A DNA stretch of 64,000 nucleotides. Source: Bradyrhizobium nitroreducens (lineage in GTDB: Bacteria > Pseudomonadota > Alphaproteobacteria > Rhizobiales > Xanthobacteraceae). The stretch's first letter is position 1, and the number at the start of each line of letters is the position of its first letter. The position numbers and the translations under genes were made by a program. The stretch covers positions 6,351,235 through 6,415,234 of the forward strand of contig NZ_LFJC01000003.1 of the NCBI RefSeq assembly GCF_002776695.1. Direction: 5' to 3'. The notes under the pieces are model-generated. The model was not told where the DNA came from, ran no database searches, and saw only the letters and a program-made list of their open reading frames with translations. Of the stretch, positions 52,333 to 60,179 are shown one piece after another.

Positions 52333-52632
52333 ATGAATCAAATGTCTGGCAAGACCCCGCCCGGCTTCACCCCTAAGCAGGGCCAGTATCTGGCGTTCAT
52401 CGACGCCTACACCCGCGTCAACCGGCGCCCGCCGGCCGAGCGCGACATCCAGCGCTATTTCGGCGTCACGCCGCCGACCGTGCACCAGATGATCCTCACG
52501 CTCGAGCGCGCCGGGTTCATCCGCAGAACACCCGGTGGCCCACGCAGCATCGAAGTCCTCGTCGCCCCCGAGCAGCTACCGATCTTGCAGGACCCAGATC
52601 AACCAGTCAAAACCTCTGCGTCGAGGTACTAG
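52333..52632 (+). CDS. LexA-type winged-helix accessory protein of the IS
   Basis: The 99-residue protein resembles the LexA DNA-binding domain: FTPKQGQYLAFIDAYTRVNRRPPAERDIQRYFGVTPPTVHQMILTLERAGFIRRTPGGPRSIEVLV. It has no LexA protease domain. From memory such small genes accompany IS630-type transposases in Rhizobiales and may control transposition. The frame extends through the right terminal repeat (KTSASRY), and its TAG stop uses target-site bases. The start is uncertain; an ATG at 52288 would overlap the transposase start. Confidence 0.7.
   Translation: MNQMSGKTPPGFTPKQGQYLAFIDAYTRVNRRPPAERDIQRYFGVTPPTVHQMILTLERAGFIRRTPGGPRSIEVLVAPEQLPILQDPDQPVKTSASRY
52605..52630 (-). repeat. Right terminal inverted repeat of IS630-type element
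   Basis: This is the reverse complement of the left end with one mismatch in 26 bases. It abuts the stop codon of the enoyl-CoA hydratase gene (complement of 52629-52631). Confidence 0.85.
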
Positions 52633-53465
52633 TCGCCCCGGAAGACCGGCTTAACCTTGTTGGCGAAGGCCTCGAAGGCGCGCTCGAAATCGGCCGTGGT
52701 CATGCACAGAGCCTGGGCAACGGCTTCCGCCTCGATGGCCTCCTCAACCGACATTGCCCATTCCATCGCCAGCATTCGCTTGGTCATGGTGTTGGCGAAG
52801 GTCGGCCCTTCCGCGATCTGCTTCGCTAGAACTTGCGCCTGGGGCAGCACCTGCTCCGATGTCACGATCCGGCTGAAGAAGCCCCAGCGCTCGCCCTCCT
52901 CCGCGGTCATGAACCGGCCGGTATAGAGCAGCTCGGATGCACGGGACTGCCCGATGATCCGCGGCAGGATCGCGCAAGCCCCCATGTCGCAGCCGGCCAG
53001 CCCCACCTTGTTGAAGAGAAAGGCCACTTTGGCGCCGCTCGCCGCAAGGCGTATGTCCGAGGCCATGGCGACGATCGCACCGGCGCCGGCACAGATGCCC
53101 TCGACTGCGGCAACGATCGGCTGCGGGCAGGCCCGCATCGCCTTGACGAGATCGCCGGTCATCCGCGTGAAGGCGGTCAGCCCCTTGGTGTCCATCTTCA
53201 CGAGCGGGCCGATGATCTCGAACACATCGCCACCGGACGAGAAATTGCCGCCGGCACCGGTCACGACGATGGATTTGACGGCGTCGTCAAAGGCGCAGGC
53301 ACGAAAGAAATCGGTCAGCTCCCGATAGCTTTCGAATGTCAGCGGATTCTTCCGCTCGGGACGATTGAGCGTGACCGTCGCAACGCCGTCGACCACGGCC
53401 AGCAGGAAATGCTGCGGCGAGTAATCCGCGAGCGGCACGGTGACAGGATTGGCTGGTCTGCTCAT
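52629..53465 (-). CDS. Enoyl-CoA hydratase/isomerase family protein (aromatic cluster)
   Basis: The 278-residue crotonase has VATVTLNRPERKNPLTFESYRELTDFF, oxyanion-hole GAGGNFSSGGDVFEI, VAAVEGICAGAGAIVAMASDIRLAA and the acidic FLFNKVGLAGCDMGACAILPR. It likely hydrates a ring-derived enoyl-CoA after the monooxygenase/reductase step. It follows the SDR gene by 30 nt in a leftward pair. Its TAG stop is immediately followed by the TA target of the IS630-type element, so the protein is complete. Confidence 0.88.
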   Translation of the reverse strand: MSRPANPVTVPLADYSPQHFLLAVVDGVATVTLNRPERKNPLTFESYRELTDFFRACAFDDAVKSIVVTGAGGNFSSGGDVFEIIGPLVKMDTKGLTAFTRMTGDLVKAMRACPQPIVAAVEGICAGAGAIVAMASDIRLAASGAKVAFLFNKVGLAGCDMGACAILPRIIGQSRASELLYTGRFMTAEEGERWGFFSRIVTSEQVLPQAQVLAKQIAEGPTFANTMTKRMLAMEWAMSVEEAIEAEAVAQALCMTTADFERAFEAFANKVKPVFRGD

Positions 53466-53495
53466 GCGATCTCCTTGGGTGTCTGTTGCGCGCCG

Positions 53496-54257
53496 CTAGA
53501 TTTCGCCGCCTGCGACTGCGATTGCCTGTCCGGTGATTGCGCTGGCGCCCTGCCCGCACAGCCAAAGCACGGAATCCGCCACCTCTTGAGGCGCGATCAG
53601 GCGCCCTTGCGGATTGTGCCTGGCGAGCTCGGCGATGGCCTGCTCGCGGCTTCGTCCCGTCTTCTTCATGATGTTGTCGATGCTGCCGGCGACGAGATCG
53701 GTATCGGTGAATCCGGGGCAAACGGCATTCACGGTCACATGACTGCCCGCGAGCTCCAGGGCAAGCGAACGAACGAGCCCGACCGCGGCGTGCTTGGCCG
53801 CAGTGTATGCGCTGACATAGGCATAGCCCTTGAGGCCCGCCGTCGACGCAATCACGACGATACGGCCATAGGGACGATCCTTCATACCCGGCAGCACGCC
53901 GTGGATGGCATGGACGACGCCCATGAAATTGATGTCCATCATGCGCGCAAACAGGGCACTGTCCGACTTTGCAAACGGCGCGGATTCGGCGCTGCCCGCA
54001 TTTGCGATCAGGATATCGATCGGCTTGCGCGCATGGGCCTCGGCGATGGCGGCCTTCAGAGCGATCTCGTTCGCGACGTCGGCGGCAGCCCCAAAATGCG
54101 CAGCGCCTGCGTTGACGGCCTCTTCGAGGGCCGCGACGTTCCGGCCGACGATCGTCACAGTGGCGCCGGCACCGACGAGAGCCGCCGCGATCGCACGACC
54201 GATGCCGCGGCCGCCACCGGTCACCAGCGCGTGCGGCGAATGCGGCAATCCGGACAT
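53496..54257 (-). CDS. SDR-family 3-hydroxyacyl-CoA dehydrogenase-like protein
   Basis: The 253-residue classical SDR has the TGGGRGIGRAIAAAL cofactor motif, NAGSAESAP, the catalytic Ser in VVIASTAGLKG and YVSAYTAAKHAAV (Tyr, Lys), then PGFTDTDL. It is a likely partner of the enoyl-CoA hydratase encoded next, oxidising the hydroxyacyl-CoA formed. The ATG at 54257 is preceded by GGAG-like sequence, and a candidate MarR operator is centred 47.5 nt upstream. Confidence 0.87.
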   Translation of the reverse strand: MSGLPHSPHALVTGGGRGIGRAIAAALVGAGATVTIVGRNVAALEEAVNAGAAHFGAAADVANEIALKAAIAEAHARKPIDILIANAGSAESAPFAKSDSALFARMMDINFMGVVHAIHGVLPGMKDRPYGRIVVIASTAGLKGYAYVSAYTAAKHAAVGLVRSLALELAGSHVTVNAVCPGFTDTDLVAGSIDNIMKKTGRSREQAIAELARHNPQGRLIAPQEVADSVLWLCGQGASAITGQAIAVAGGEI

Positions 54258-54297
54258 GCGCTGGCTCCCTCGGATCTCGTGATCGTCTTCCGATATA

Positions 54298-54311
54298 TTT
54301 TAACCTTCAAA
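54298..54311. promoter_or_regulatory. Candidate MarR operator, site 5 (TTTTAACCTTCAAA)
   Basis: The site is centred 47.5 nt upstream of the SDR start in the divergent space shared with the hydrolase operon. It is a weaker match than sites 1 and 4, because the centre is CC instead of GC. Confidence 0.58.
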
Positions 54312-54376
54312 CTTTTGCAATGAAGGCGCCGCTCGCCGGCGCGAATGCCGCGCCACGAAACACGGCCCGGAAATTG

Positions 54377-54390
54377 CTTTAAGTATAAAA
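54377..54390. promoter_or_regulatory. Candidate MarR operator, site 6 (CTTTAAGTATAAAA)
   Basis: The site is followed by TTATCGC, in the orientation of the rightward hydrolase operon. Its centre is 68.5 nt upstream of the GTG start at 54452. The outer TTTA and AAA parts match; the centre is less conserved. Confidence 0.58.
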
Positions 54391-54451
54391 TTATCGCTTC
54401 CCATCGCCGCAAGGCCTGTTAGCATCCATGGGCCGAGCAGAAGGATGTTGC

Positions 54452-55267
54452 GTGTCGCAGCCTGTGCCAATGATAACAAAGGACGGACGCTTCGCCTATG
54501 AAGCCGCAGGCGATCCGGGCGCGATCCCTCTGATTTTCCTGCATGGCATCGGCGGGGCGGCCCGGAGCTGGCGGCAGCAGCTGGCGACTTTCGGCAGCAG
54601 CTTCCACGCCATCGCTTGGGACATGCCGGGCTATGGTGGCTCGGCACCGCTCGCGAGCGTCAGCATCGCTGCCCTGGCAGATGCACTCCAGCAATTCATC
54701 GAACAGCTTGGTGCAACGAGACCCATTGTGGTCGGCCATTCCATCGGCGGCATGATCGTCCAGCAATGGCTGGTGCAGTTCCCGAAACTGGCCCGCGCGG
54801 TGGTGCTGGCGCAGACCAGCCCTGCCTTCGGCAAGGCCGACGGCGATTGGCAGAGATCCTTCATCGCGGCGCGGCTCGGCCCGCTCGATCGCGGCGAGAC
54901 CATGAGGTCGCTGGCACCTTCGCTGGTGAAGGAGCTCGTTGGCGACGATCCGGATCCCAGGGGAATGGAGCTTGCGCGCGCGTGCATGGGGAGCGTGCCC
55001 GAAGCGAGTTATCGCGCCATGATGCTGGCCTTGATCGGGTTCGACCAGCGCAGCACGCTGAAGGACATCTCCGTTCCGGCCCTGTTGCTGTCAGGGTCCA
55101 AGGACAACAATGCCCCCGCGCCGATGATGGCGAAAACGGCGACCTACATCCCTGGGGCTGAATATGTCGAGCTCGCCGGCGTCGGCCATCTCGCCAACCT
55201 CGAGCGTCCCGACGCCTTCGACGCGGCGCTCGGCCGCTTCCTCGATTCCGTGACGACCAAAGCGTAA
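54452..55267 (+). CDS. Alpha/beta hydrolase
   Basis: The 271-residue hydrolase has IPLIFLHGIGGAARSWRQQL, the nucleophile elbow VVGHSIGGMIVQ (Ser), an acidic residue in LLLSGSKDNNAP and the catalytic His in GVGHLANLERPDAF. It could cleave a thioester, lactone or C-C bond in the ring-derived product. The GTG at 54452 has AAGGA 6 nt upstream; an ATG at 54428 is an alternative with a poorer site. It is the first gene of a rightward operon of five. Confidence 0.85.
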   Translation: MSQPVPMITKDGRFAYEAAGDPGAIPLIFLHGIGGAARSWRQQLATFGSSFHAIAWDMPGYGGSAPLASVSIAALADALQQFIEQLGATRPIVVGHSIGGMIVQQWLVQFPKLARAVVLAQTSPAFGKADGDWQRSFIAARLGPLDRGETMRSLAPSLVKELVGDDPDPRGMELARACMGSVPEASYRAMMLALIGFDQRSTLKDISVPALLLSGSKDNNAPAPMMAKTATYIPGAEYVELAGVGHLANLERPDAFDAALGRFLDSVTTKA

Positions 55268-55279
55268 GGTGATTGCGCG

Positions 55280-56569
55280 ATGACCATGCAAGTCAGCAAG
55301 ACGATTGGCGCAACCGGCAAGGTCGCGCTGGATGCCCCGATCTTTGATCCCGTCGCCTTCCGCCTCAGTGACGAACAAGCCGGCATCATTGCGCGCGCGA
55401 GGGAGATCGGGCAGAGCGTGTTCGCCGGTCGCGCCGCCACCTACGATCGCGAGGCGATCTTCCCGACAGAGAATTATCGCGATCTGCACCGCGTCGGTCT
55501 GCTCGGCATTGCCGTCCCCAAGAAGCACGGCGGACTCGGCGCGAACTACCAGACCTATGCGTTGGCGGCGGCCGAGATCGGCCGCTATTGCGGTGCAACG
55601 GCGCTGACCTGGAACATGCACGTCTGCTCGACCCTGTGGTCGGGCCCGCTGGCCGACGATCTCGACATGGACGCCGAGACCCGCGCGGAACACGAGCGGC
55701 GTCGCGCGGTTCATTACAAGCGCATTGTCGATGACGGCGCGATCTATTCGCAGCCCTTCTCCGAGGGCGGAGCGGCGGCCGCCGGCGGCGTCGCCTTTGG
55801 CACGGAGGCAAAGCCAGTCAAAGGCGGCTGGATCGTCAACGGCAAAAAGATCTTTGCATCGCTCTCCGGTCATGCCGACTATTACGGCGTGCTCTGCACC
55901 GAGATCGAGGAAGGCGAGAAGGCGTCTCGCCGCAACACGCTTTACCTCGCGATATCAGCCAAATCGGAAGGCGTTTCGGTCGTCGGCGACTGGGATCCGC
56001 TCGGCATGCGCGGAACGGTTTCGCGGACGCTGCTGTTCAAGGACGTGTTCGTCCCCGAGGATTCCGCGCTGATGCCGCGCGGCGTCTACTTCCAGGCCGC
56101 GATGCGCTGGCCGCACATGTTCCTGACGCTGTCGCCGACCTATATGGGCCTCGCGCAGGCCGCCTACGACTTCACCGTGCGTTATCTGCGCGGCGAAGTG
56201 CCGGGCATGCCGCCGGTCAAGCGGCGGATGTACCCGACCAAGCAGATCGCGGTCGCGCAAATGCAGATCAAGCTAGAGCAGATCAAGGGGATCTGGTTCC
56301 AGGCGGTCACGGACGCCTGCGCCAATCCGAGCAAGGAGCAGGTGCTGCGAGCCTATGCCGCGCAATATTCGGTGATGGAAGGGGCCAACGAGCTCGCGGC
56401 GCTCGCGATCCGTACCTGCGGCGGCCAGGCCATGCTTCGCTCGCTGCCGCTGGAGCGGATCTATCGCGACAGCCGCTGCGGCTCGCTGATGCTGCCCTGG
56501 ACGGCCGAGCTCTGCCTCGACCGAATCGGGCGCGAGGCGCTGTACGAGGCCGGCGAGACGGACGACTGA
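55280..56569 (+). CDS. Acyl-CoA dehydrogenase family protein
   Basis: The 429-residue flavoprotein has the acyl-CoA dehydrogenase fold: GLLGIAVPKKHGGLGANYQTYALAAAEIGRYCGATALTWNMH, YSQPFSEGGAAAAGGVAFGTEA (the FAD/substrate loop) and GWIVNGKKIFASLSGHADYYGVLC. The C-terminal helices end with IRTCGGQAMLRSLPLERIYRDSRCG. It introduces a double bond into an acyl-CoA. It follows the hydrolase gene by 12 nt and precedes a ligase gene by 2 nt. The N-terminus is longer than usual by about 20 residues. Confidence 0.9.
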   Translation: MTMQVSKTIGATGKVALDAPIFDPVAFRLSDEQAGIIARAREIGQSVFAGRAATYDREAIFPTENYRDLHRVGLLGIAVPKKHGGLGANYQTYALAAAEIGRYCGATALTWNMHVCSTLWSGPLADDLDMDAETRAEHERRRAVHYKRIVDDGAIYSQPFSEGGAAAAGGVAFGTEAKPVKGGWIVNGKKIFASLSGHADYYGVLCTEIEEGEKASRRNTLYLAISAKSEGVSVVGDWDPLGMRGTVSRTLLFKDVFVPEDSALMPRGVYFQAAMRWPHMFLTLSPTYMGLAQAAYDFTVRYLRGEVPGMPPVKRRMYPTKQIAVAQMQIKLEQIKGIWFQAVTDACANPSKEQVLRAYAAQYSVMEGANELAALAIRTCGGQAMLRSLPLERIYRDSRCGSLMLPWTAELCLDRIGREALYEAGETDD

Positions 56570-56571
56570 CG

Positions 56572-58098
56572 GTGGACCTCTGTAGTCTGATCGATCGCAA
56601 CGCGGCGTTCGCGCCAGACAAGACAGCCATTGCCTTCGAAGGCGAGCGGCTGAGCTATGCGGCATTCGGCGCGCGCATCGAACGGACCGCGACGGCGTTG
56701 AAGCAGGAGCTGGGTGTCGGTCGCGGCGATCGCGTCGCGATCCTGAGCCTGAACCGGCCAGACTATCTGGTGCTGCTCTACGCATGCGCGCGGCTGGGTG
56801 CGATGCTGGTGCCGCTGAACTGGCGGCTCGCGGTCGCCGAGCAGCTCTTCATTCTCACCGACGCCGGTGCAAAGGTGCTGGTGCTCGAACGAGCGTTCGA
56901 GGGCATTCTTCCCGAGCTTGCATCGGGGACATCCGTTGTCGGGCTCGACTTCTCGCCGCTTCGCGGTACGACGTTCGAAAGCCTGCTGGCCCGCAGCGAC
57001 GGCACCAGCCGCAATCCGCACACCGATCTCTCCTGCCCGTTGCTGATCGTCTACACCTCGGGAACGACGGGGCGGCCGAAAGGCGCGGTGCTGCGCCAGG
57101 AGGCTCTGTTCTGGAACGGCGTCATGAGCCAGCACATGCACAACATGACGTCGGACGACCACGTGCTGACCGTGCTGCCGTTCTTTCATGTCGGCGGCCT
57201 CAATATCCAGACCACGCCGGCGCTCCAGCTCGGTGCGACGGTCACGATCCACGCCCGCTTCACGCCGGACACGGCGCTCTCCGCGATCGAGAACGAACGG
57301 CCGACGCTGACCGTGATGGTGCCGGCGATCATCCAGGCCGTCAGCGAGCATCCCGCCTGGGCGAACACCGATCTGTCGTCACTCAGGGCCGTCGCCACAG
57401 GCTCGACCATCGTGCCGCCGCACCTGATCGAGCGCTTCGTCGCGCGCGACGTTCCCGTGCTTCAGGTCTACGGCTCCACGGAGACCTGCCCCATCGCCGT
57501 CTATACACGCCTTGGCGGCGATCTCTCACGGCCGGGATCGACCGGACTTGCCGGCCTGTGCTGCGAGGCCAAGGTGGTCGATCATTCCGGTAACGAGGTG
57601 CCGGCGGGCACGCCAGGTGAGATTGCCGTGCGCGGACCCAACGTGTTCTTCGAATATTGGGGCAACGAAGCTGCAACGCGCGAGGCGCTGCACGACGGCT
57701 GGTATCGCACCGGCGATATCGGCCTGAGCGACGCCGACGGCTATTTCTGGGTTCGCGACCGCAAGAAGAACATGATCATTTCGGGCGGCGAAAACGTCTA
57801 CCCGGCCGAGGTCGAGCGTGTCCTGCTCGAGCACCCCGATGTCAGTGAATGCGCCGTGATCGGACGGCCAGATCCGCGCTGGGACGAAGTGCCGATCGCT
57901 TACGTCATTCCCCGATCCGGTCGCCGGCTCGAAGCGGACGAACTGAGGTTCCACCTTCAGGCGCAACTCGCGCGCTACAAGCTTCCGCGCGACATCGTCT
58001 TCGTCACGGATTTGCCGCGGACGGCGCTGGGCAAGGTCCAGCATTTCCTGCTGAAGCAGCTCGATGCGCAGTCACGCGCGCAAGGAGAAGCATCTTGA
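56572..58098 (+). CDS. Acyl/aryl-CoA synthetase (AMP-forming)
   Basis: The 508-residue ligase has VYTSGTTGRPKGAVL, LQVYGSTETCPIAVY, the hinge YRTGDIGLSDADGYFWVRDRKKNMIISGGENVYPAEVE and LPRTALGKVQHFLLK with the catalytic Lys. It activates a carboxylate, perhaps an intermediate released by the neighbouring hydrolase. It is different in type from the aminobenzoate-CoA ligase of the same cluster. The GTG start lies 2 nt after the dehydrogenase stop. Its TGA overlaps the TTG start of the next gene. Confidence 0.9.
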   Translation: MDLCSLIDRNAAFAPDKTAIAFEGERLSYAAFGARIERTATALKQELGVGRGDRVAILSLNRPDYLVLLYACARLGAMLVPLNWRLAVAEQLFILTDAGAKVLVLERAFEGILPELASGTSVVGLDFSPLRGTTFESLLARSDGTSRNPHTDLSCPLLIVYTSGTTGRPKGAVLRQEALFWNGVMSQHMHNMTSDDHVLTVLPFFHVGGLNIQTTPALQLGATVTIHARFTPDTALSAIENERPTLTVMVPAIIQAVSEHPAWANTDLSSLRAVATGSTIVPPHLIERFVARDVPVLQVYGSTETCPIAVYTRLGGDLSRPGSTGLAGLCCEAKVVDHSGNEVPAGTPGEIAVRGPNVFFEYWGNEAATREALHDGWYRTGDIGLSDADGYFWVRDRKKNMIISGGENVYPAEVERVLLEHPDVSECAVIGRPDPRWDEVPIAYVIPRSGRRLEADELRFHLQAQLARYKLPRDIVFVTDLPRTALGKVQHFLLKQLDAQSRAQGEAS

Positions 58099-59183
58099 AG
58101 ATCGCTGTTCTGGGTGGGGGAAACGGCTCTTTCGCGGCCGCAGGCGATTTTGCGCTCTCAGGGCATGAGGTGCGGCTTTGGCGCCGCGATGCCGACCAGG
58201 TCGCGGCGCATCGCGCCGCCGACGCGCGCATCCTGGTCAAGGACCACAACGGCCGCCACGACGTGAGGCTCGCGCTGGTCACGGCCGATATGGCCGAGGC
58301 CGTCGATGGCGCTGAGCTGATCCTGTGTCCGGCTCCCGCCTTCGCGCAACCGGATATCGCCCGCCTGCTCGCCCCACATCTGCGGGACGACCAGGTCGTC
58401 TTCCTGCCGCCGGCGACATTCGGCTCGATGATCTTCGCCCAAGCTGCGAACGACGCGGGGAACCATGCCAAGGCGAGCTTCGCCGAAACCGGCACGCTGC
58501 CGTGGCTCACCCGCAAGCACGGGCCGTTCGAGGTCGCGATCACCATCCGCGCCAAGCGGCTGCCGGTCGGGGTCTTTCCGCTCGACCGGGCGCCACACGC
58601 GCTCGAAGTGATCGGACGCGCCTTTCCCGACGCGATCGAGCCATGCGGAGACGCATTGTCCGGCGCACTGATGAATGCTGGCCCGATCATCCATCCGCCG
58701 CTGATCGTGATGAATGCAGGCCCGATCGAACATTTCGAACGCTGGGATATCCATAAAGAAGGTACGCAAGCCGCGATCCGGCGGGTGACCGACGCGCTCG
58801 ATGCCGAGCGGATCGCGGTGCGCGAGGCGCTCGGCTACGGCGCGCCGCATTTCCCGCTCGCTCATCACTACGCGAAGCAAGGCGAGATCTGGATGTATGG
58901 CCGCGGCTCGCACGACCGCCTGACCGATTCCGGCGACTGGCGCGAGCGGATCGTGCTGACGGAGCATCGCTACATGCGCGAGGATCTGCGGCTTGGACTG
59001 TCGCTGCTGGTCTCCGTCGCCGGCCTCGCGGGCGTGTCCACACCTCTGGCCAAGGCCTTCCTGTCGATCGGCGGCGCGATCTGCGGCGAGGATTTTGCGC
59101 AAGGCGGCCGCACGCTCGGGACGCTGGGGCTCGACAAGCTCAGCAAGGCCGAATTTCAGACGCTGCTTCGCAATGGATTCTGA
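58095..59183 (+). CDS. Octopine/nopaline dehydrogenase-family oxidoreductase
   Basis: The 362-residue protein has an N-terminal Rossmann domain (IAVLGGGNGSFAAAGDFALSGHEVRLWRR). A C-terminal octopine dehydrogenase-type domain follows, with the conserved NAGPIIHPPLIVMNAG histidine and WDIHKEG. Opine dehydrogenases join an amino acid and a 2-oxo acid reductively; catabolic relatives may run in reverse to release an amine. The TTG at 58095 is chosen because GGAG is about 8 nt upstream and the stop of the ligase gene overlaps (TTGA). Its presence in an aromatic or amine degradation operon is unusual; the substrate is unknown. Confidence 0.85.
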   Translation: MKIAVLGGGNGSFAAAGDFALSGHEVRLWRRDADQVAAHRAADARILVKDHNGRHDVRLALVTADMAEAVDGAELILCPAPAFAQPDIARLLAPHLRDDQVVFLPPATFGSMIFAQAANDAGNHAKASFAETGTLPWLTRKHGPFEVAITIRAKRLPVGVFPLDRAPHALEVIGRAFPDAIEPCGDALSGALMNAGPIIHPPLIVMNAGPIEHFERWDIHKEGTQAAIRRVTDALDAERIAVREALGYGAPHFPLAHHYAKQGEIWMYGRGSHDRLTDSGDWRERIVLTEHRYMREDLRLGLSLLVSVAGLAGVSTPLAKAFLSIGGAICGEDFAQGGRTLGTLGLDKLSKAEFQTLLRNGF

Positions 59184-59186
59184 CCG

Positions 59187-60179
59187 ATGACCAGTCGCGC
59201 CCACATTGCCTGTCTCGGGGCCGGCCGCATGGGCCGTGGGATTGCCGTCGCGTTCGCCTACGCCGGGCACAAGGTCGCGATGATTGACGTCAAGGCTCGC
59301 TCTCCGGAGGACTTCGCCAAGCTGGAGGCGGACGCGCTCGGTGAGGTCAGGAAGACCTTCGCCAGCCTGTCGACGCTGGGGCTATTGACCGAGGCGGATG
59401 TGGATCCGCTGATCGCGCGGGTCTCGGTGGTGCCGGCGAGCCAGAGCGGCGCGGCGTTGGCCGAGGCCGGCATGGTCTTCGAAGGCGTTCCTGAGGTCGT
59501 CGAACTCAAGCGCGAGGTGCTGAGGGCGGCCTCCCAGCAGGTCGGCCCCGATACGATCATCGCATCGACGACGTCGACCATCCTTGTCGACGATCTCTCA
59601 GGCGCGATCGTGAACCCGCGCCGCTTTCTCAACGTGCACTGGCTCAATCCCGCCTACATCATTCCGCTTGTCGAGGTCTCGCCCGGGAAAGCCACCGATC
59701 CTGCCATCATCGACGAGGTCAAGGCTCTGCTCGAAGGCATCGGCAAGGTTCCGGTTGTCTGCGCAGCGACGCCCGGCTTCATCGTGCCGCGTATCCAGGC
59801 GCTGGCGATGAACGAAGCCGCACGCATGGTCGAGGAAGGCGTCGCCAGCGCCGAGGAGATCGACAAGGCAATCCGCTACGGGTTCGGCTTCCGCTACGTC
59901 GTGCTCGGGCTGCTCGAGTTCATCGACTGGGGCGGCGGCGATATCCTGTACTACGCGAGCCGTTACCTCGAGGGCGCGCTCGCCAGCGACCGCTATCGGG
60001 CGCCGGAGGTCATTTCCCGCAACATGCATGAGGGGCGGATCGGCCTGCGCACGGGCGCTGGTTTCCTCGACTACTCCGGGATGGATGTGGATGCGTATCG
60101 CGTGAAACGGCTTCAGGCCATGGTCGACCTGCTCCGGCACTTCGACCTCGCCCGGCCGCCCGTGCTCGACCGCGGCTAA
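59187..60179 (+). CDS. 3-hydroxyacyl-CoA dehydrogenase family protein
   Basis: The 330-residue protein has the NAD motif IACLGAGRMGRGIAVAFAYAGHKVAMIDVKA, TSTILVDDLSG, the catalytic His in VHWLNPAYIIPLVEVSPG and the C-terminal dimerisation domain (PRIQALAMNEAARMVEEGVASAEEIDKAIRYGFGFRYVVLG). It resembles 3-hydroxybutyryl-CoA dehydrogenases but is somewhat longer. It is the last gene of the rightward operon, 3 nt after the octopine dehydrogenase-type gene. Its stop overlaps the convergent NicX-like gene by 4 nt. Confidence 0.9.
   Translation: MTSRAHIACLGAGRMGRGIAVAFAYAGHKVAMIDVKARSPEDFAKLEADALGEVRKTFASLSTLGLLTEADVDPLIARVSVVPASQSGAALAEAGMVFEGVPEVVELKREVLRAASQQVGPDTIIASTTSTILVDDLSGAIVNPRRFLNVHWLNPAYIIPLVEVSPGKATDPAIIDEVKALLEGIGKVPVVCAATPGFIVPRIQALAMNEAARMVEEGVASAEEIDKAIRYGFGFRYVVLGLLEFIDWGGGDILYYASRYLEGALASDRYRAPEVISRNMHEGRIGLRTGAGFLDYSGMDVDAYRVKRLQAMVDLLRHFDLARPPVLDRG

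Larger units (their letters stand above)
51137..52630. mobile_element. IS630-type insertion sequence (about 1.49 kb)
   Basis: The ends are 26-bp inverted repeats with one mismatch: 51137-51162 begins AGTACCTCGACACAGAGG, and 52605-52630 ends CTCTGCGTCGAGGTACT. TA dinucleotides at 51139-51140 and 52627-52628 fit the TA target duplication of IS630. Inside are a DDE transposase (leftward) and a small HTH protein gene (rightward) with overlapping divergent 5' ends. The insertion lies directly after the stop codon of an enoyl-CoA hydratase gene, so no gene is broken. Confidence 0.85.
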
